A stretch of DNA of 46,109 nucleotides, from the NCBI RefSeq assembly GCF_030409235.1, contig NZ_JAUFPO010000007.1, forward strand, positions 1-46,109, given 5' to 3'. Numbering within the stretch: the stretch's first letter is position 1; each line of letters begins with the position of its first letter. The DNA comes from Halomonas almeriensis. Lineage in GTDB: Bacteria > Pseudomonadota > Gammaproteobacteria > Pseudomonadales > Halomonadaceae. Position numbers and translations under genes: made by a program. The notes below the pieces were generated by a model that saw nothing but the letters and a program-made list of their open reading frames with translations, made no database searches and was not told the DNA's origin. Of the stretch, positions 16,660 through 26,935 are shown in pieces.

Positions 16660-17883
16660 ATGAGCGAATATCCCCTGTTCACCTCCGAATCCGTGTCCGA
16701 AGGACATCCGGACAAGATTGCCGATCAGATCTCCGATGCGGTGCTGGATGCCATCATCGCCCGCGACAAGCATGCCCGCGTGGCCTGCGAGACCATGGTT
16801 AAGACCGGCGTGGCGATCGTCGCCGGCGAGATCACCACCTCGGCCTGGGTCGATCTCGAGGATCTGGTGCGTCGCGTCATCCTGGATATCGGTTACACCT
16901 CGTCGAAGGTCGGCTTCGATGGCGAGACTTGCGGGGTGCTCAACCTGATCGGCAAGCAGAGCGTGGATATCGCCCAGGGCGTCGACCGCGCCAAGCCAGA
17001 GGACCAGGGGGCCGGTGACCAGGGCCTGATGTTCGGTTATGCCACCGATGAGACCGAGTCCTACATGCCGGCGCCGATCCACTACTCGCATCGCCTTGTT
17101 GAGCGGCAGTCGGAACTGCGTCGTCAGGGCGTGCTGCCCTGGTTGCGCCCCGATGCTAAGAGCCAGCTGACCTTCCGCTATGACGACCAGGGCAAGCCCT
17201 GTGCCGTGGATGCTGTGGTGCTCTCGACCCAGCATGACCCCGAGATCGATCAGCAGGAGCTGCGCGACTGCGTGCGTCGCGAGATCATCGAGCAGGTGAT
17301 CCCCGCGGAGTGGCTGACCGCGTCCACCCAGTATCACATCAACCCTACCGGCCAGTTCGTCATCGGCGGCCCGGTGGGCGACTGCGGCATGACCGGCCGC
17401 AAGATCATCGTCGACACCTACGGCGGCACGGCACGGCACGGGGGCGGTGCCTTCTCCGGCAAGGACCCCTCCAAGGTCGACCGCAGCGCTGCCTACGCCG
17501 GCCGCTATGTGGCCAAGAACCTGGTCGCGGCAGGGCTCGCCGAGCGCTGCGAGATCCAGATCTCCTACGCCATCGGCGTCGCCGAGCCGACCTCGGTGTC
17601 TGTCAACACCTTCGGTACCGGCCGGATCAGCGACGAGCGCATCGTTGCCCTGGTGCGCGAGCACTTCGACCTGCGACCCAATGCGATCACCCGCATGCTC
17701 GATCTGCAGCATCCGATGTATCAGCTCACGGCGGCCTATGGCCACTTCGGCCGCGAGCCGTTCGAGCATTCCTATACCTGGACCGACACCAACGGTCAGG
17801 AGCAGGTCGAGACCTTCACCGCCTTCCCCTGGGAAAAGACCGATCGCGCCGCCGATCTGCGTGCGGCCGCTGGCCTCCAGTGA
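16660..17883 (+). CDS. metK: S-adenosylmethionine synthetase
   Basis: MetK joins methionine and ATP to give SAM. The 407-aa protein starts with [20 protein letters not shown], carrying the family His and Asp for ATP and Mg2+. It contains [15 protein letters not shown] (the flexible-loop region near residues 119-133) and the [16 protein letters not shown] phosphate-binding stretch near 262-277. It ends in an FPWEKTD tail. The chosen ATG matches the family N-terminus; GAGG precedes it by 5 nt. Upstream in-frame residues lack homology. The divergent metK/tkt arrangement is also seen in pseudomonads. It opens a block with ahcY and metF. Confidence 0.97.
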   Translation: MSEYPLFTSESVSEGHPDKIADQISDAVLDAIIARDKHARVACETMVKTGVAIVAGEITTSAWVDLEDLVRRVILDIGYTSSKVGFDGETCGVLNLIGKQSVDIAQGVDRAKPEDQGAGDQGLMFGYATDETESYMPAPIHYSHRLVERQSELRRQGVLPWLRPDAKSQLTFRYDDQGKPCAVDAVVLSTQHDPEIDQQELRDCVRREIIEQVIPAEWLTASTQYHINPTGQFVIGGPVGDCGMTGRKIIVDTYGGTARHGGGAFSGKDPSKVDRSAAYAGRYVAKNLVAAGLAERCEIQISYAIGVAEPTSVSVNTFGTGRISDERIVALVREHFDLRPNAITRMLDLQHPMYQLTAAYGHFGREPFEHSYTWTDTNGQEQVETFTAFPWEKTDRAADLRAAAGLQ

Positions 17884-18002
17884 CGCCGGTTGTGTGCGTG
17901 ACCACGCCGCGCGTGCGTAGTGGATGTCGCACAGGGTGAGAGGCTCAGCAGCGTGGCTCCTGCCGGCTCGACTTGCTAGGTTTCCTGTCATGCACCACCT
18001 GA

Positions 18003-19781
<1,779 letters not shown>

Positions 19782-19790
19782 CGCGATACC

Positions 19791-19841
19791 TTGTTGGGGA
19801 TCCGTCCCGCTGCCTATAGTGAAGATAGTCTCGCCCAACAA
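19791..19841 (+). promoter_or_regulatory. ahcY promoter inside an inverted repeat
   Basis: TTGTTG (19791-19796) and TATAGT (19815-19820) with an 18-bp spacer form a good sigma70 promoter, placing the start of transcription about 25 nt before the ahcY ATG. TTGTTGGG (19791-19798) and CCCAACAA (19834-19841) are a perfect 8-bp inverted repeat bracketing the -35/-10 region. The right arm ends just before the GAGG ribosome-binding sequence. It could be an operator, or a hairpin in transcripts reading through from ligB. Confidence 0.65.
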
Positions 19842-19852
19842 CGAGGTGTCTC

Positions 19853-21262
19853 ATGAATCAGCCCGCTGTGACGGTACCCACTGGTGTGGATTATCGCGTT
19901 GCCGACATGACTCTGGCCGATTGGGGGCGGCGCGAGATGCGCATCGCCGAGACCGAAATGCCCGCCCTGATGGCCATTCGAGCGCGCTATCGCGACACGC
20001 AGCCCCTGGCGGGGGCCCGCATTGCCGGCTGCATTCACATGACCATCCAGACCGCCGTGCTGATCGAGACGCTGGTCGATCTCGGTGCCAGTGTTCGCTG
20101 GTCCTCCTGCAACATCTTCTCCACCCAGGACCATGCCGCCGCCGCGATCGCGGCCGCCGGGATTCCGATCTTTGCCTGGAAGGGCGAAAGCGAGGAAGCG
20201 TTCTGGTGGTGCATCGAACAGACCGCCGAGGGTCCGGACGGTTGGCGACCCAACCTGGTGCTCGATGATGGTGGCGACCTGACCGCGCTGCTGCATGACC
20301 AGCGTCCCGAACTGCTCGATGCCATCCACGGCATCAGCGAGGAAACCACCACCGGCGTGCATCGTCTGCTCGACATGCTCCAGGCAGGCACACTCAAGGT
20401 GCCGGCCATCAACGTCAACGACGCGGTGACCAAGTCGAAGAACGACAACAAGTATGGCTGTCGCCACTCGTTGTCGGATGCGATCAAGCGGGGCACCGAC
20501 CACCTGCTGGCCGGCAAGCAGGCACTGGTCATGGGCTACGGCGATGTCGGCAAGGGCTCTGCGGCCTCGTTGCGCCAGGAAGGCATGATCGTCCGGGTCG
20601 CCGAGGTCGACCCGCTGTGCGCCATGCAGGCCTGCATGGATGGCTTCGAGGTCGTCTCCCCCTACCGTGACGGCCTCAATCAGGGCGAGGCGAGCCTCGA
20701 CCGCGACCTGCTGGCAAGGATCGATCTGGTGGTCACTGCCACCGGCAATATCGACGCCTGTGACGCGCCGATGCTGCGCTGGCTCAAGCCAGGCGCGGTG
20801 GTCTGCAACATCGGCCATTTCGACAGTGAGATCGATACCGCCTACATGCGTCGTCAATGGCACTGGGAAGAGGTCAAGCCGCAGGTCCACAAGGTCTATC
20901 GCGACAGCACCCCGGATGACTACGACCCCGAGAGCCGCGACTACCTGCTGTTGCTCTCCGAAGGTCGGCTGGTCAACCTGGGCAATGCCACCGGGCATCC
21001 CTCCCGGGTGATGGACGGCTCCTTCGCCAATCAGGTGCTCGCCCAGATCCACCTCTTTGAAGCCGGCTTTGCCGCCCTCCCGGACGCCGAAAAGCCGGCC
21101 GCCCTGGGCGTGCGGGTACTCCCGCGCCACCTGGATGAAGAAGTCGCGCGTTACATGGTCGAAGGCTTCGGCGGCGTGATCACCCGCATGACAGACGCCC
21201 AGGCCGACTACACCGGCGTACCCGCCGAAGGCCCCTACAAGAGTCTGGGGTATAGGTACTGA
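19853..21262 (+). CDS. ahcY: S-adenosylhomocysteinase
   Basis: Reversible NAD-dependent hydrolase splitting S-adenosylhomocysteine into adenosine and homocysteine, which relieves product inhibition of methyltransferases. The 469-aa protein shows [11 protein letters not shown] at the start and [13 protein letters not shown] with the substrate-binding region. It also shows [17 protein letters not shown], the [15 protein letters not shown] segment with catalytic Lys and Asp, the NAD loop [10 protein letters not shown] near residue 227, and the C-terminal [10 protein letters not shown] ending. This is the long form with the insertion usual for this family. It follows ligB by 71 nt but has its own promoter. 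With metK and metF it forms a methyl-cycle neighbourhood. Confidence 0.97.
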   Translation: MNQPAVTVPTGVDYRVADMTLADWGRREMRIAETEMPALMAIRARYRDTQPLAGARIAGCIHMTIQTAVLIETLVDLGASVRWSSCNIFSTQDHAAAAIAAAGIPIFAWKGESEEAFWWCIEQTAEGPDGWRPNLVLDDGGDLTALLHDQRPELLDAIHGISEETTTGVHRLLDMLQAGTLKVPAINVNDAVTKSKNDNKYGCRHSLSDAIKRGTDHLLAGKQALVMGYGDVGKGSAASLRQEGMIVRVAEVDPLCAMQACMDGFEVVSPYRDGLNQGEASLDRDLLARIDLVVTATGNIDACDAPMLRWLKPGAVVCNIGHFDSEIDTAYMRRQWHWEEVKPQVHKVYRDSTPDDYDPESRDYLLLLSEGRLVNLGNATGHPSRVMDGSFANQVLAQIHLFEAGFAALPDAEKPAALGVRVLPRHLDEEVARYMVEGFGGVITRMTDAQADYTGVPAEGPYKSLGYRY

Positions 21263-21267
21263 AGGCC

Positions 21268-21331
21268 CGAGCCACGGGCCGCGAGATACGAGCAGTACGG
21301 TGCCGGCAAACTGCTCGCGACTCGTGGCTCG
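21268..21331 (+). other. Inverted repeat after ahcY
   Basis: CGAGCAGT (21289-21296) pairs perfectly with ACTGCTCG (21310-21317), and the flanks CGAGCCACG (21268-21276) and CGTGGCTCG (about 21323-21331) pair again, with a mismatched middle section. The whole could fold as a long interrupted hairpin starting 6 nt after the ahcY stop. There is no T tract, so it may act as an RNA-stabilising structure or a rho-dependent terminator region. Confidence 0.5.
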
Positions 21332-21355
21332 TTACTCGCTGCTCGTGACTCGCGG
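21314..21355 (+). repeat. Heptad array CTCGNNN, six units
   Basis: Six consecutive 7-bp units each start with CTCG: CTCGCGA, CTCGTGG, CTCGTTA, CTCGCTG, CTCGTGA and CTCGCGG. The invariant CTCG with a variable trinucleotide gives a period of 7 over 42 bp. The complementary motif CGAG recurs on the left side of the same gap (21268-21292). It falls between ahcY and the LpxH-like gene and is not in any convincing reading frame. Confidence 0.75.
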
Positions 21356-21435
21356 ACACAACATCGTCATCTCTTCGCCATGGGGTGGTCACTCGTTTTC
21401 GTCATGCTGGTTCGGCATCGATTGGAGAGAGCCTC

Positions 21436-22257
21436 ATGTCGAATCCCGTGTCCGTGCGTACCCTCTTTGTCTCAGACATTCATCTGGGCACCCGCGATTG
21501 TCAGGCGGAGTTGCTGGCGCGGTTGTTGCGGCGTGTGCGCCCGGAGCGGTTGTATCTGGTCGGGGATATCGTCGACCTGATCGCCATGCAGAAGCGGGCG
21601 ATCCTGCCGCCGGCGCAACAGCGCCTGGTGGCGCGTCTGCTGCGGCTGGCTCGCAGTGGCTGCGAGATCATCTACATTCCCGGCAACCATGATGCCGCCT
21701 TCCGCCGCTTGAGCGGCCTCAAGGTTCACCGCGTGCGCATCGAACGGCGTATGGTGCATGAAACCGCCGACGGACGGCGTCTGTTGATCAGCCATGGCGA
21801 TGAGTTCGATACCCATGTGCGTATCGCGCCCTGGCTGCTGGCGCTGGGCGACGGCATGCACCAGTTCGTGCTGGCGCTTAATCGCTGGTGCAACCGCGGG
21901 CGGCGCCTGTTCGGCATGCCCTACTGGTCGCTGGCCGCCGCCCTCAAGCGGCGCAGCGGTGCCGCCCGACGCTATGTCATGCAGTTCGAGCAGGCCGCTC
22001 TGCACCAGGCGGCCCGTGAAGGGCTGGACGGCTATGTCGGTGGCCATATTCACAAGGCCGGCTTCCGCGCCCGTGACGGCGTGCTCTACTGCAACGACGG
22101 CGATTGGGTCGAGCACTGCACGGCGCTGATGGAAAACCATCAAGGCGGCCTGCAGTTGATCGATTGGCAGGGTGAGCTGATCGAGCGCGAGCCTCCCATG
22201 GCCAGCGCGCCGCTACCCGAGGGCGTCGAGTTGCCGATGGCCGGGCGGGCGTCCTGA
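21436..22257 (+). CDS. LpxH-like UDP-2,3-diacylglucosamine diphosphatase family phosphoesterase
   Basis: A 273-aa calcineurin-type metallophosphoesterase. Metal-binding motifs appear in order: FVSDIHLG near residue 11, GDIVD near 42, GNHD near 82, ISHGDEFD near 120 and GGHIHKAG near 205. The DxH...GDxxD...GNHD...H...GHxH set is complete, so it should be active. Family COG2908 includes LpxH, which hydrolyses UDP-2,3-diacylglucosamine in lipid A synthesis, but this protein is longer than E. coli LpxH (240 aa) and GNRD is GNHD. It may be a second, LpxH-related enzyme. GGAGAGA precedes the ATG. The stop lies 2 nt from that of the convergent AEC gene. Confidence 0.85.
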   Translation: MSNPVSVRTLFVSDIHLGTRDCQAELLARLLRRVRPERLYLVGDIVDLIAMQKRAILPPAQQRLVARLLRLARSGCEIIYIPGNHDAAFRRLSGLKVHRVRIERRMVHETADGRRLLISHGDEFDTHVRIAPWLLALGDGMHQFVLALNRWCNRGRRLFGMPYWSLAAALKRRSGAARRYVMQFEQAALHQAAREGLDGYVGGHIHKAGFRARDGVLYCNDGDWVEHCTALMENHQGGLQLIDWQGELIEREPPMASAPLPEGVELPMAGRAS

Positions 22258-22259
22258 GT

Positions 22260-23195
22260 TCAGCCACTCACCAATGGCAGCATCCAGCCCAGGTAGAGCG
22301 GGATCAGCAGCGGGGCGGCGAGGGTGGTGATCAGTACGGCGAGGGCGCCCTTCTGAGGGGCGATGCCGAGCTCCATGGCGACCACCACCACATTGGCGGC
22401 CATGGGCACCACGCCGATGAGCAGCAGGGCCATGGCGAGATCCGCGGAGATACCCAGCGTGGCCTGCAGGCCGAGCACCGCGCCCAGTGCCAGCAGCGGC
22501 CACCACAGATAGCGGATCGCGACACAGGCGCCGATGAAGCGCCAGTCGAACTGGCGCAGCGAGATGCGGCCCAGTGTCATGCCGATGATCATCATGCCCA
22601 GCAGGGTGTAGGTCGGAGGGAAGACCTCCAGCCCCTCCATGACCGCCTCGGGCACCTCGGTGCCGAGCGCCTCCACCAGCAGGGCCGCGAGGAAGGCGTA
22701 GATCAGCGGCAGACGCAGGATCTTGACCAGGCTCTCGCGCACCGAGAAGCGACCACGGGCGCTGAGGTAGAAGCCCAGGGTGAATTCATACAGGGTCATC
22801 CCCAGCACGCCGAACAGGTAGAGCGTGACCCCGCTGGGCGGGAGCAGCACCAGAGCGACTGGCAGGCCGAAATAGCCGGTGTTGCCGGTGCCCGCCGAGA
22901 AGGCCAGGACGGCGCTCTCCTCGGCCGGTAGCCGGCGTCGCGCCACCAGGCTGGTGATCAGGGCCACCAGACAGGCCGTGACAAATAGTCCAAGGGTGAC
23001 CAGCAGATAGCCAGGGGTCGGGCCGCCGAGTACCAGGCCGCGAAAGAAGGTCAGCGGTGCGATCAGATAGATCAGCAGGGTCGCCATCGGCCGTGGGTCG
23101 ATGCCGAGACGGCGCGCGGCTAGCCAGCCCAGCCCGACGAAGGCCAGCAGTGTCCAAAGCGGACCCATCAGGGTGTCGGGGTCCAGGGTTGCCAT
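22260..23195 (-). CDS. AEC family (auxin efflux carrier-like) permease
   Basis: A 311-aa membrane protein with about ten hydrophobic segments and the internal two-fold layout of the AEC family. Typical marks are PLTFFRGLV in the first helices, the GTGNTGYFGLPVAL segment near residue 102 (helix-breaking Asn/Gly/Pro), the mirrored GVVPMAANVVVVAMELG near 265, and a C-terminal short hydrophobic tail. Bacterial members export or import dicarboxylates such as malate or malonate; the substrate is not readable. AAGG lies just before the ATG; a second Met ten codons on is a possible start. It is convergent with the phosphoesterase gene and divergent from metF. Confidence 0.87.
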   Translation of the reverse strand: MATLDPDTLMGPLWTLLAFVGLGWLAARRLGIDPRPMATLLIYLIAPLTFFRGLVLGGPTPGYLLVTLGLFVTACLVALITSLVARRRLPAEESAVLAFSAGTGNTGYFGLPVALVLLPPSGVTLYLFGVLGMTLYEFTLGFYLSARGRFSVRESLVKILRLPLIYAFLAALLVEALGTEVPEAVMEGLEVFPPTYTLLGMMIIGMTLGRISLRQFDWRFIGACVAIRYLWWPLLALGAVLGLQATLGISADLAMALLLIGVVPMAANVVVVAMELGIAPQKGALAVLITTLAAPLLIPLYLGWMLPLVSG

Positions 23196-23365
23196 CCTTG
23201 AGTCAGCCTCTGGTATCGAGTCGGGTCTCTATCATGCCTTGGCGGCCGGCGACTGTCAGCACCTGGCACCGAGTCGGTCTTTATTACACCTGGTTATTTT
23301 GTCTCCGGTTTTTATATGAACCTGATTGATGATGACCTGCGCACCTTTCATTGGTTTCGACTCGC

Positions 23366-23398
23366 GTGAATCGTCACAATGACGCCTCATCGATTCAC
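23366..23398 (+). promoter_or_regulatory. Inverted repeat in the metF leader
   Basis: GTGAATCG (23366-23373) and CGATTCAC (23391-23398) form a perfect 8-bp inverted repeat with a 17-bp spacer, ending 4 nt before the AAGGA ribosome-binding sequence of metF. It does not look like the MetJ box AGACGTCT repeats or the MetR consensus. It could be an operator or an mRNA hairpin limiting ribosome access. Confidence 0.5.
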
Positions 23399-23413
23399 CA
23401 AAAGGAACCGCAG

Positions 23414-24256
23414 ATGAGCGCGCAACAGCACCCGATGGGCATCAGCTTTGAATTCTTCCCGCCCAATACCGAGGCCGGGCGCGACAAGCTGATGCAGGCT
23501 CGGGATGCCCTGGCGGCGCGCGATCCGCGCTTTTTCTCGGTGACCTATGGCGCGGGGGGCTCAACCCAGCATCGCACTCTGGATGCCGTCAGGGCGGTGC
23601 GCGAGTGTGGCATCGACACCGCGCCGCACTTGTCCTGCATCGGCAGCGAAAAGTCTCAGCTCCGCGATCTGCTGATGCGCTTCAAGGAAGACGGTATCAA
23701 GCGCATCGTGGCCCTGCGCGGTGATCTGCCCTCCGGCATGGCCGGTGTGGGCGAGTTGCGCTATGCCAATGAACTGGTCGAGTTCATCCGCGCCGAAACC
23801 GGCGATCATTTCGAGATCGCCGTGGCGGCGTACCCTGAGTCGCATCCCCAGGCGCCGAGTCTGGACCACGATCTCGAGAATTTTGCCCGCAAGATGCAGG
23901 CCGGTGCCGATATTGCCATCACCCAGTATTTCTTTACGGCGGACGCCTACTTCCACTTCGTCGAGCGGGCGCGTGCCCTGGGCGTCGAGGCGCCGATCGT
24001 GCCGGGCATCATGCCGATTACCAACTACACCAGGCTGGCGCGTTTCTCCGATGCCTGCGGCGCCGAGATTCCGCGCTGGATCCGCAAGCAGCTCGAGGCC
24101 TATGGCGATGACAGCGCGAGCATCGCGGCCTTCGGTGAAGACGTCATCTCGCGGCTCAGCCAGCGGCTGCTGGATGGCGGCGCGCCGGGCCTGCACTTCT
24201 ACACGCTCAACCAGGCCGAGCCGACCCTGAAGGTGCTGGATAACCTGCGCTTTTGA
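23414..24256 (+). CDS. metF: 5,10-Methylenetetrahydrofolate reductase
   Basis: FAD-dependent enzyme producing 5-methyltetrahydrofolate for methionine synthesis. The 280-aa single-domain bacterial form has GISFEFFPPNTEAG at the start (catalytic Glu), FSVTYGAGGST near residue 43, APHLSCIG near 70, RIVALRGDLP near 97, and AYPESHPQAP near 140. It ends with FYTLNQAEPTLKVL, which is typical of MetF C-termini. The ATG follows AAGGA by 8 nt; the upstream frame is open but outside the family. It is monocistronic and is followed by a large structured element. Together with metK and ahcY it completes a methyl-cycle group in 8 kb; no methionine synthase is in the window. Confidence 0.96.
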   Translation: MSAQQHPMGISFEFFPPNTEAGRDKLMQARDALAARDPRFFSVTYGAGGSTQHRTLDAVRAVRECGIDTAPHLSCIGSEKSQLRDLLMRFKEDGIKRIVALRGDLPSGMAGVGELRYANELVEFIRAETGDHFEIAVAAYPESHPQAPSLDHDLENFARKMQAGADIAITQYFFTADAYFHFVERARALGVEAPIVPGIMPITNYTRLARFSDACGAEIPRWIRKQLEAYGDDSASIAAFGEDVISRLSQRLLDGGAPGLHFYTLNQAEPTLKVLDNLRF

Positions 24257-24317
24257 GCTGCCGAGAACGCGCTCTGCACAGCCACGGACTGAGGTGAATC
24301 AGCCTTCGAGGATGGAA

Positions 24318-24385
24318 AAGGGCCCCGCCGGCTGAATGAACCGTCCAACTATTGGGGGGCAGTTCATTGCCTCGGCGAGGCCCTT
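24318..24385. terminator. Long nested stem-loop after metF
   Basis: AAGGGCCCCGCCG (24318-24330) pairs with CGGCGAGGCCCTT (24373-24385) with one mismatch in 13. Inside it, AATGAAC (24335-24341) pairs perfectly with GTTCATT (24362-24368), and CCAA/TTGG form a small apical stem at 24345-24355. On the minus strand the outer stem is followed by TTTTCC, so it may terminate the TRAP transcript; on the plus strand it lies 62 nt past metF. A bidirectional terminator is plausible. Confidence 0.6.
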
Positions 24386-24438
24386 GGATTTGGCGACCGA
24401 TACGGTCCTCTAACGCTAGAGCGTCCAGCTGGATAGGC

Positions 24439-24487
24439 GTCGACAAGTCTTCGCGAGGGCGCTGTGAACCCCTCCCTGGGCGCTACA
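24439..24487 (+). repeat. Dispersed 49-bp repeat, copy 2
   Basis: This copy is identical to 14187-14235 at 41 of 49 positions, same orientation, no gaps. Beyond its right end the sequence continues into two hairpins (24510-24528 and 24532-24555) that are absent from copy 1, so copy 1 may be truncated. The element fills the middle of the 408-nt metF-TRAP gap, in which I see no gene. The right part of the gap, 24556-24664, shows no recognisable signal. Confidence 0.75.
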
Positions 24488-24509
24488 TCCGCCCTGCGGC
24501 GCTCCCGCC

Positions 24510-24555
24510 TCCTGCTTCGCTTGCAGGACCTGGGCTGGCCTTCCATGGCCAGCCC
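24510..24555 (+). repeat. Paired hairpins adjoining repeat copy 2
   Basis: TCCTGC (24510-24515) with GCAGGA (24523-24528) and GGGCTGGCC (24532-24540) with GGCCAGCCC (24547-24555) form two adjacent perfect stems of 6 and 9 bp. Adjoining hairpins of this kind next to a conserved 49-bp block resemble composite intergenic repeat elements such as REP/BIME-type sequences, though no transposase is present. Confidence 0.5.
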
Positions 24556-24664
24556 GTTCGGCGCATGCGCCTCACCCTTGGGCGGATGACCCTCGCTTCA
24601 ACTTGTCCCCGCCAATCTATCTGGGTTGTGCATGCCCGTGTCCACCCTCAGAAAGTGACTGACC

Positions 24665-26848
24665 TCAGCTCGTGGCGGCGGTCCGCGTGCCACCATCGCC
24701 GCGGCCGCGCTGCATCAGGAAGAGCGCGATGCCGATGGCCAGGCCGGCCACATCGGTGATCAGGCCGCCGTAGATCATGCACAGCGCGCCGATCAACATG
24801 ACCACTCGCTGCCAGGTCTTCACCGGCCCGAAGAACCAGGCCTGAACGGTGGCCGACAGCAGCACGATGCCCAGGGTGGCGGTCAGGCCGACCCGCAGGA
24901 TCTGCAGCCAGGAACCTTCCATCAGCATGGCCGGGCTGTAAAAGAACATGAAGGGCACGATGAAGGCCGCCAGGCCGACCTTGAACGATGCCACCGAGGT
25001 GCCCATGGCGCGGTCGCCCGAGATGCCGGCCGCCGCATAGGAGGCTAGCGCCACCGGCGGCGTGATGGCCGAGACCACCGCGAAGTAGAACACGAAGAAG
25101 TGCGCCACCAGCGGCTGAATACCGATCTCGATCAGGCCGGGTGCCACCACCGAGGCGGCCACGGCATAGGCCGCCGTGGTCGGCATGCCCATGCCCAGCA
25201 GGATAGAGATGCACATGGCGAAGAACAGCGCCAGCAGCTGGCTGACCCCGGCCAGGCCCAGCAGCAGCGAGGAGAAACGCGCCCCCACCCCGGTCAGTGC
25301 AATGACGCCGACGATCAGGCCGGCACAGGCACACACGGCAATGATCTGGATGGCCATGCTGCCGGCCAGTTGCAGGGCCTTGAGAATGGCACCCGGCCCC
25401 ATCCGGTAGGGTGTCAGCCAACTGACGATGGCGGCCGAGGCGGTCGCCAGAGTGCCGGCGCGGATCACCGAGTAACCCATGAAGAGGGCCACGATCAGGA
25501 TGATGATCGGCGCGAACAGATAGACCTGCTTGACCAGGCGGCGGAACTGCGGAATCTCCTCCTTGCGCATGCCGCGCATGCCCTTGCGGGCCGCCTCGAA
25601 GTCGACCATGCAGTAGATCGAGAGGAAGTAGAGAATGGCGGGAATCAGTGCCGCCACGGCGATCTCGGTATACGGAATACCCGTCACCTCGGCCATGATG
25701 AAGGCGCCGGCGCCCATGATGGGCGGCATGATCTGCCCACCGGTGGAGGCGGCAGCCTCGATGGCACCGGCACTGCGCGCCGGGTAGCCGACCTTTTTCA
25801 TCAACGGGATGGTCAGCGAACCGGTGGAGACCACATTACCGGCGCTGGTGCCGTTGATCATGCCCATCAGGCCCGAGGCGAAGATCGATACCTTGGCCGG
25901 GCCACCCCGGGCGCGCCCGGCCGCGGCGAAGGCAAAGTTGACGAAGTAGTCGCCGACCTTCGATGCCTGCAGGAAGGCCGCAAAGATGATGAACAGGATG
26001 ATATAGGTCGACGAGACCGCCGTGGTCGGCCCCAGGATGCCGGCATCGGTATACACCTGGCTGAAGAAGCGGCCCACCGACAGCCCCGGGTAGCCGAGAA
26101 AGCCAGGCAGGTAGGGGCCGATGAAGACATAGCCGAGGAATATCGCCGAGATGGCCACCAGTGCCAGGCCGGCCACGCGGCGCGTCAGCTCGAGAATCAG
26201 TAGCGAGCCGGCAATGGCCGCATAGGAGATGCCCATGGGGGCAAAGGAGGTACCGGTGGAGGCGCGCAGCGGACTGTTGAACATCACCAGCAGATAGCCG
26301 GCCACGGCCATGGCACAGACCATCAGCACCAGATCGGCGGGCGAAAGGCGGTCCCGCGCCTCGCGGTCTGCCCAGGAGAGCAGGATGGCCGCGGTGCTGG
26401 CGAGAATCAGCGGGTAACCGAAGTGCCAGGCCTCGATAGCCGGCGCGATGCGCATGGCGCCGGCATTCATCTCCTGATACATCATCACCACGCGAACCAG
26501 GGCGTAGATGGCAGGAATGAGCAGTGCATAGCTCAGCCAGCGCATCCAGGTGGCCGAGCGACGCTGGTCGCCGTCGGCAAACTGGGTACCGGCATAGAAG
26601 CCGTAGCCGAGGATGAGTGCCCCGGCGATGTGCAGAATACGAAAGGACCAGGTCTCGAGCGGATAAAGGTTCAGCGAGACCAGGTGGAAGAGCGAGTAGA
26701 CGATGGCCAGGCCACCGAACAGTATCCATTGCCAGCCGCTGTAGAGCCGGCGGTTGGCTTCGACAGCGACATCATCGACGCCTTCGGCGTTGACGGTCTG
26801 GACGTCGTCGATGGCGGCCTCGTCACGCGAGTCTGGAGTTTGCGACAT
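24665..26848 (-). CDS. TRAP transporter permease, fused small and large subunits (TAXI type)
   Basis: A 727-aa inner-membrane protein in which a DctQ-like small subunit (about residues 35-190, four or five helices) is fused to a DctM-like large subunit (about 190-720, a dozen or more helices). This is the arrangement of TAXI-type TRAP systems. Conserved DctM stretches are visible, such as GLMGMINGTSAGNVVSTGSLTIPLMK near residue 330, ASTGGQIMPPIMGAGAF near 370 and GMGMPTTAAYAVAA near 560. TRAP systems are Na+-driven, high-affinity importers of organic acids. The partner solute-binding gene lies 87 nt upstream on the same strand, separated by a stem-loop. The hydrophilic N-terminus of about 35 residues is acidic. 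Confidence 0.93.
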   Translation of the reverse strand: MSQTPDSRDEAAIDDVQTVNAEGVDDVAVEANRRLYSGWQWILFGGLAIVYSLFHLVSLNLYPLETWSFRILHIAGALILGYGFYAGTQFADGDQRRSATWMRWLSYALLIPAIYALVRVVMMYQEMNAGAMRIAPAIEAWHFGYPLILASTAAILLSWADREARDRLSPADLVLMVCAMAVAGYLLVMFNSPLRASTGTSFAPMGISYAAIAGSLLILELTRRVAGLALVAISAIFLGYVFIGPYLPGFLGYPGLSVGRFFSQVYTDAGILGPTTAVSSTYIILFIIFAAFLQASKVGDYFVNFAFAAAGRARGGPAKVSIFASGLMGMINGTSAGNVVSTGSLTIPLMKKVGYPARSAGAIEAAASTGGQIMPPIMGAGAFIMAEVTGIPYTEIAVAALIPAILYFLSIYCMVDFEAARKGMRGMRKEEIPQFRRLVKQVYLFAPIIILIVALFMGYSVIRAGTLATASAAIVSWLTPYRMGPGAILKALQLAGSMAIQIIAVCACAGLIVGVIALTGVGARFSSLLLGLAGVSQLLALFFAMCISILLGMGMPTTAAYAVAASVVAPGLIEIGIQPLVAHFFVFYFAVVSAITPPVALASYAAAGISGDRAMGTSVASFKVGLAAFIVPFMFFYSPAMLMEGSWLQILRVGLTATLGIVLLSATVQAWFFGPVKTWQRVVMLIGALCMIYGGLITDVAGLAIGIALFLMQRGRGDGGTRTAATS

Positions 26849-26888
26849 GGGAACACCCTTGGGTGTGGAGCGGAGGGGCAGACAGATG

Positions 26889-26917
26889 GCCCCGCACCGG
26901 CGTGTGCGGCACGGGGC
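26889..26917 (-). other. Stem-loop between TRAP binding protein and permease genes
   Basis: GCCCCG (26889-26894) with CGGGGC (26912-26917), then CCG with CGG inside after a 2x2 internal loop, give a stable hairpin in the 87-nt gap. There is no T tract. Such structures commonly protect the upstream binding-protein mRNA and reduce downstream permease expression. That role is inferred from position. Confidence 0.5.
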
Positions 26918-26935
26918 TGAAGCACTGAAATGGGC

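Noticed and set aside
19782..19852. SAH riboswitch upstream of ahcY
   Set aside because: The gap is only 71 nt, and I could not find the conserved pairing segments of the known SAH riboswitch. A covariance search would settle it.
21314..21355. CRISPR-like array
   Set aside because: Units are 7 bp with no spacers and no cas genes nearby.
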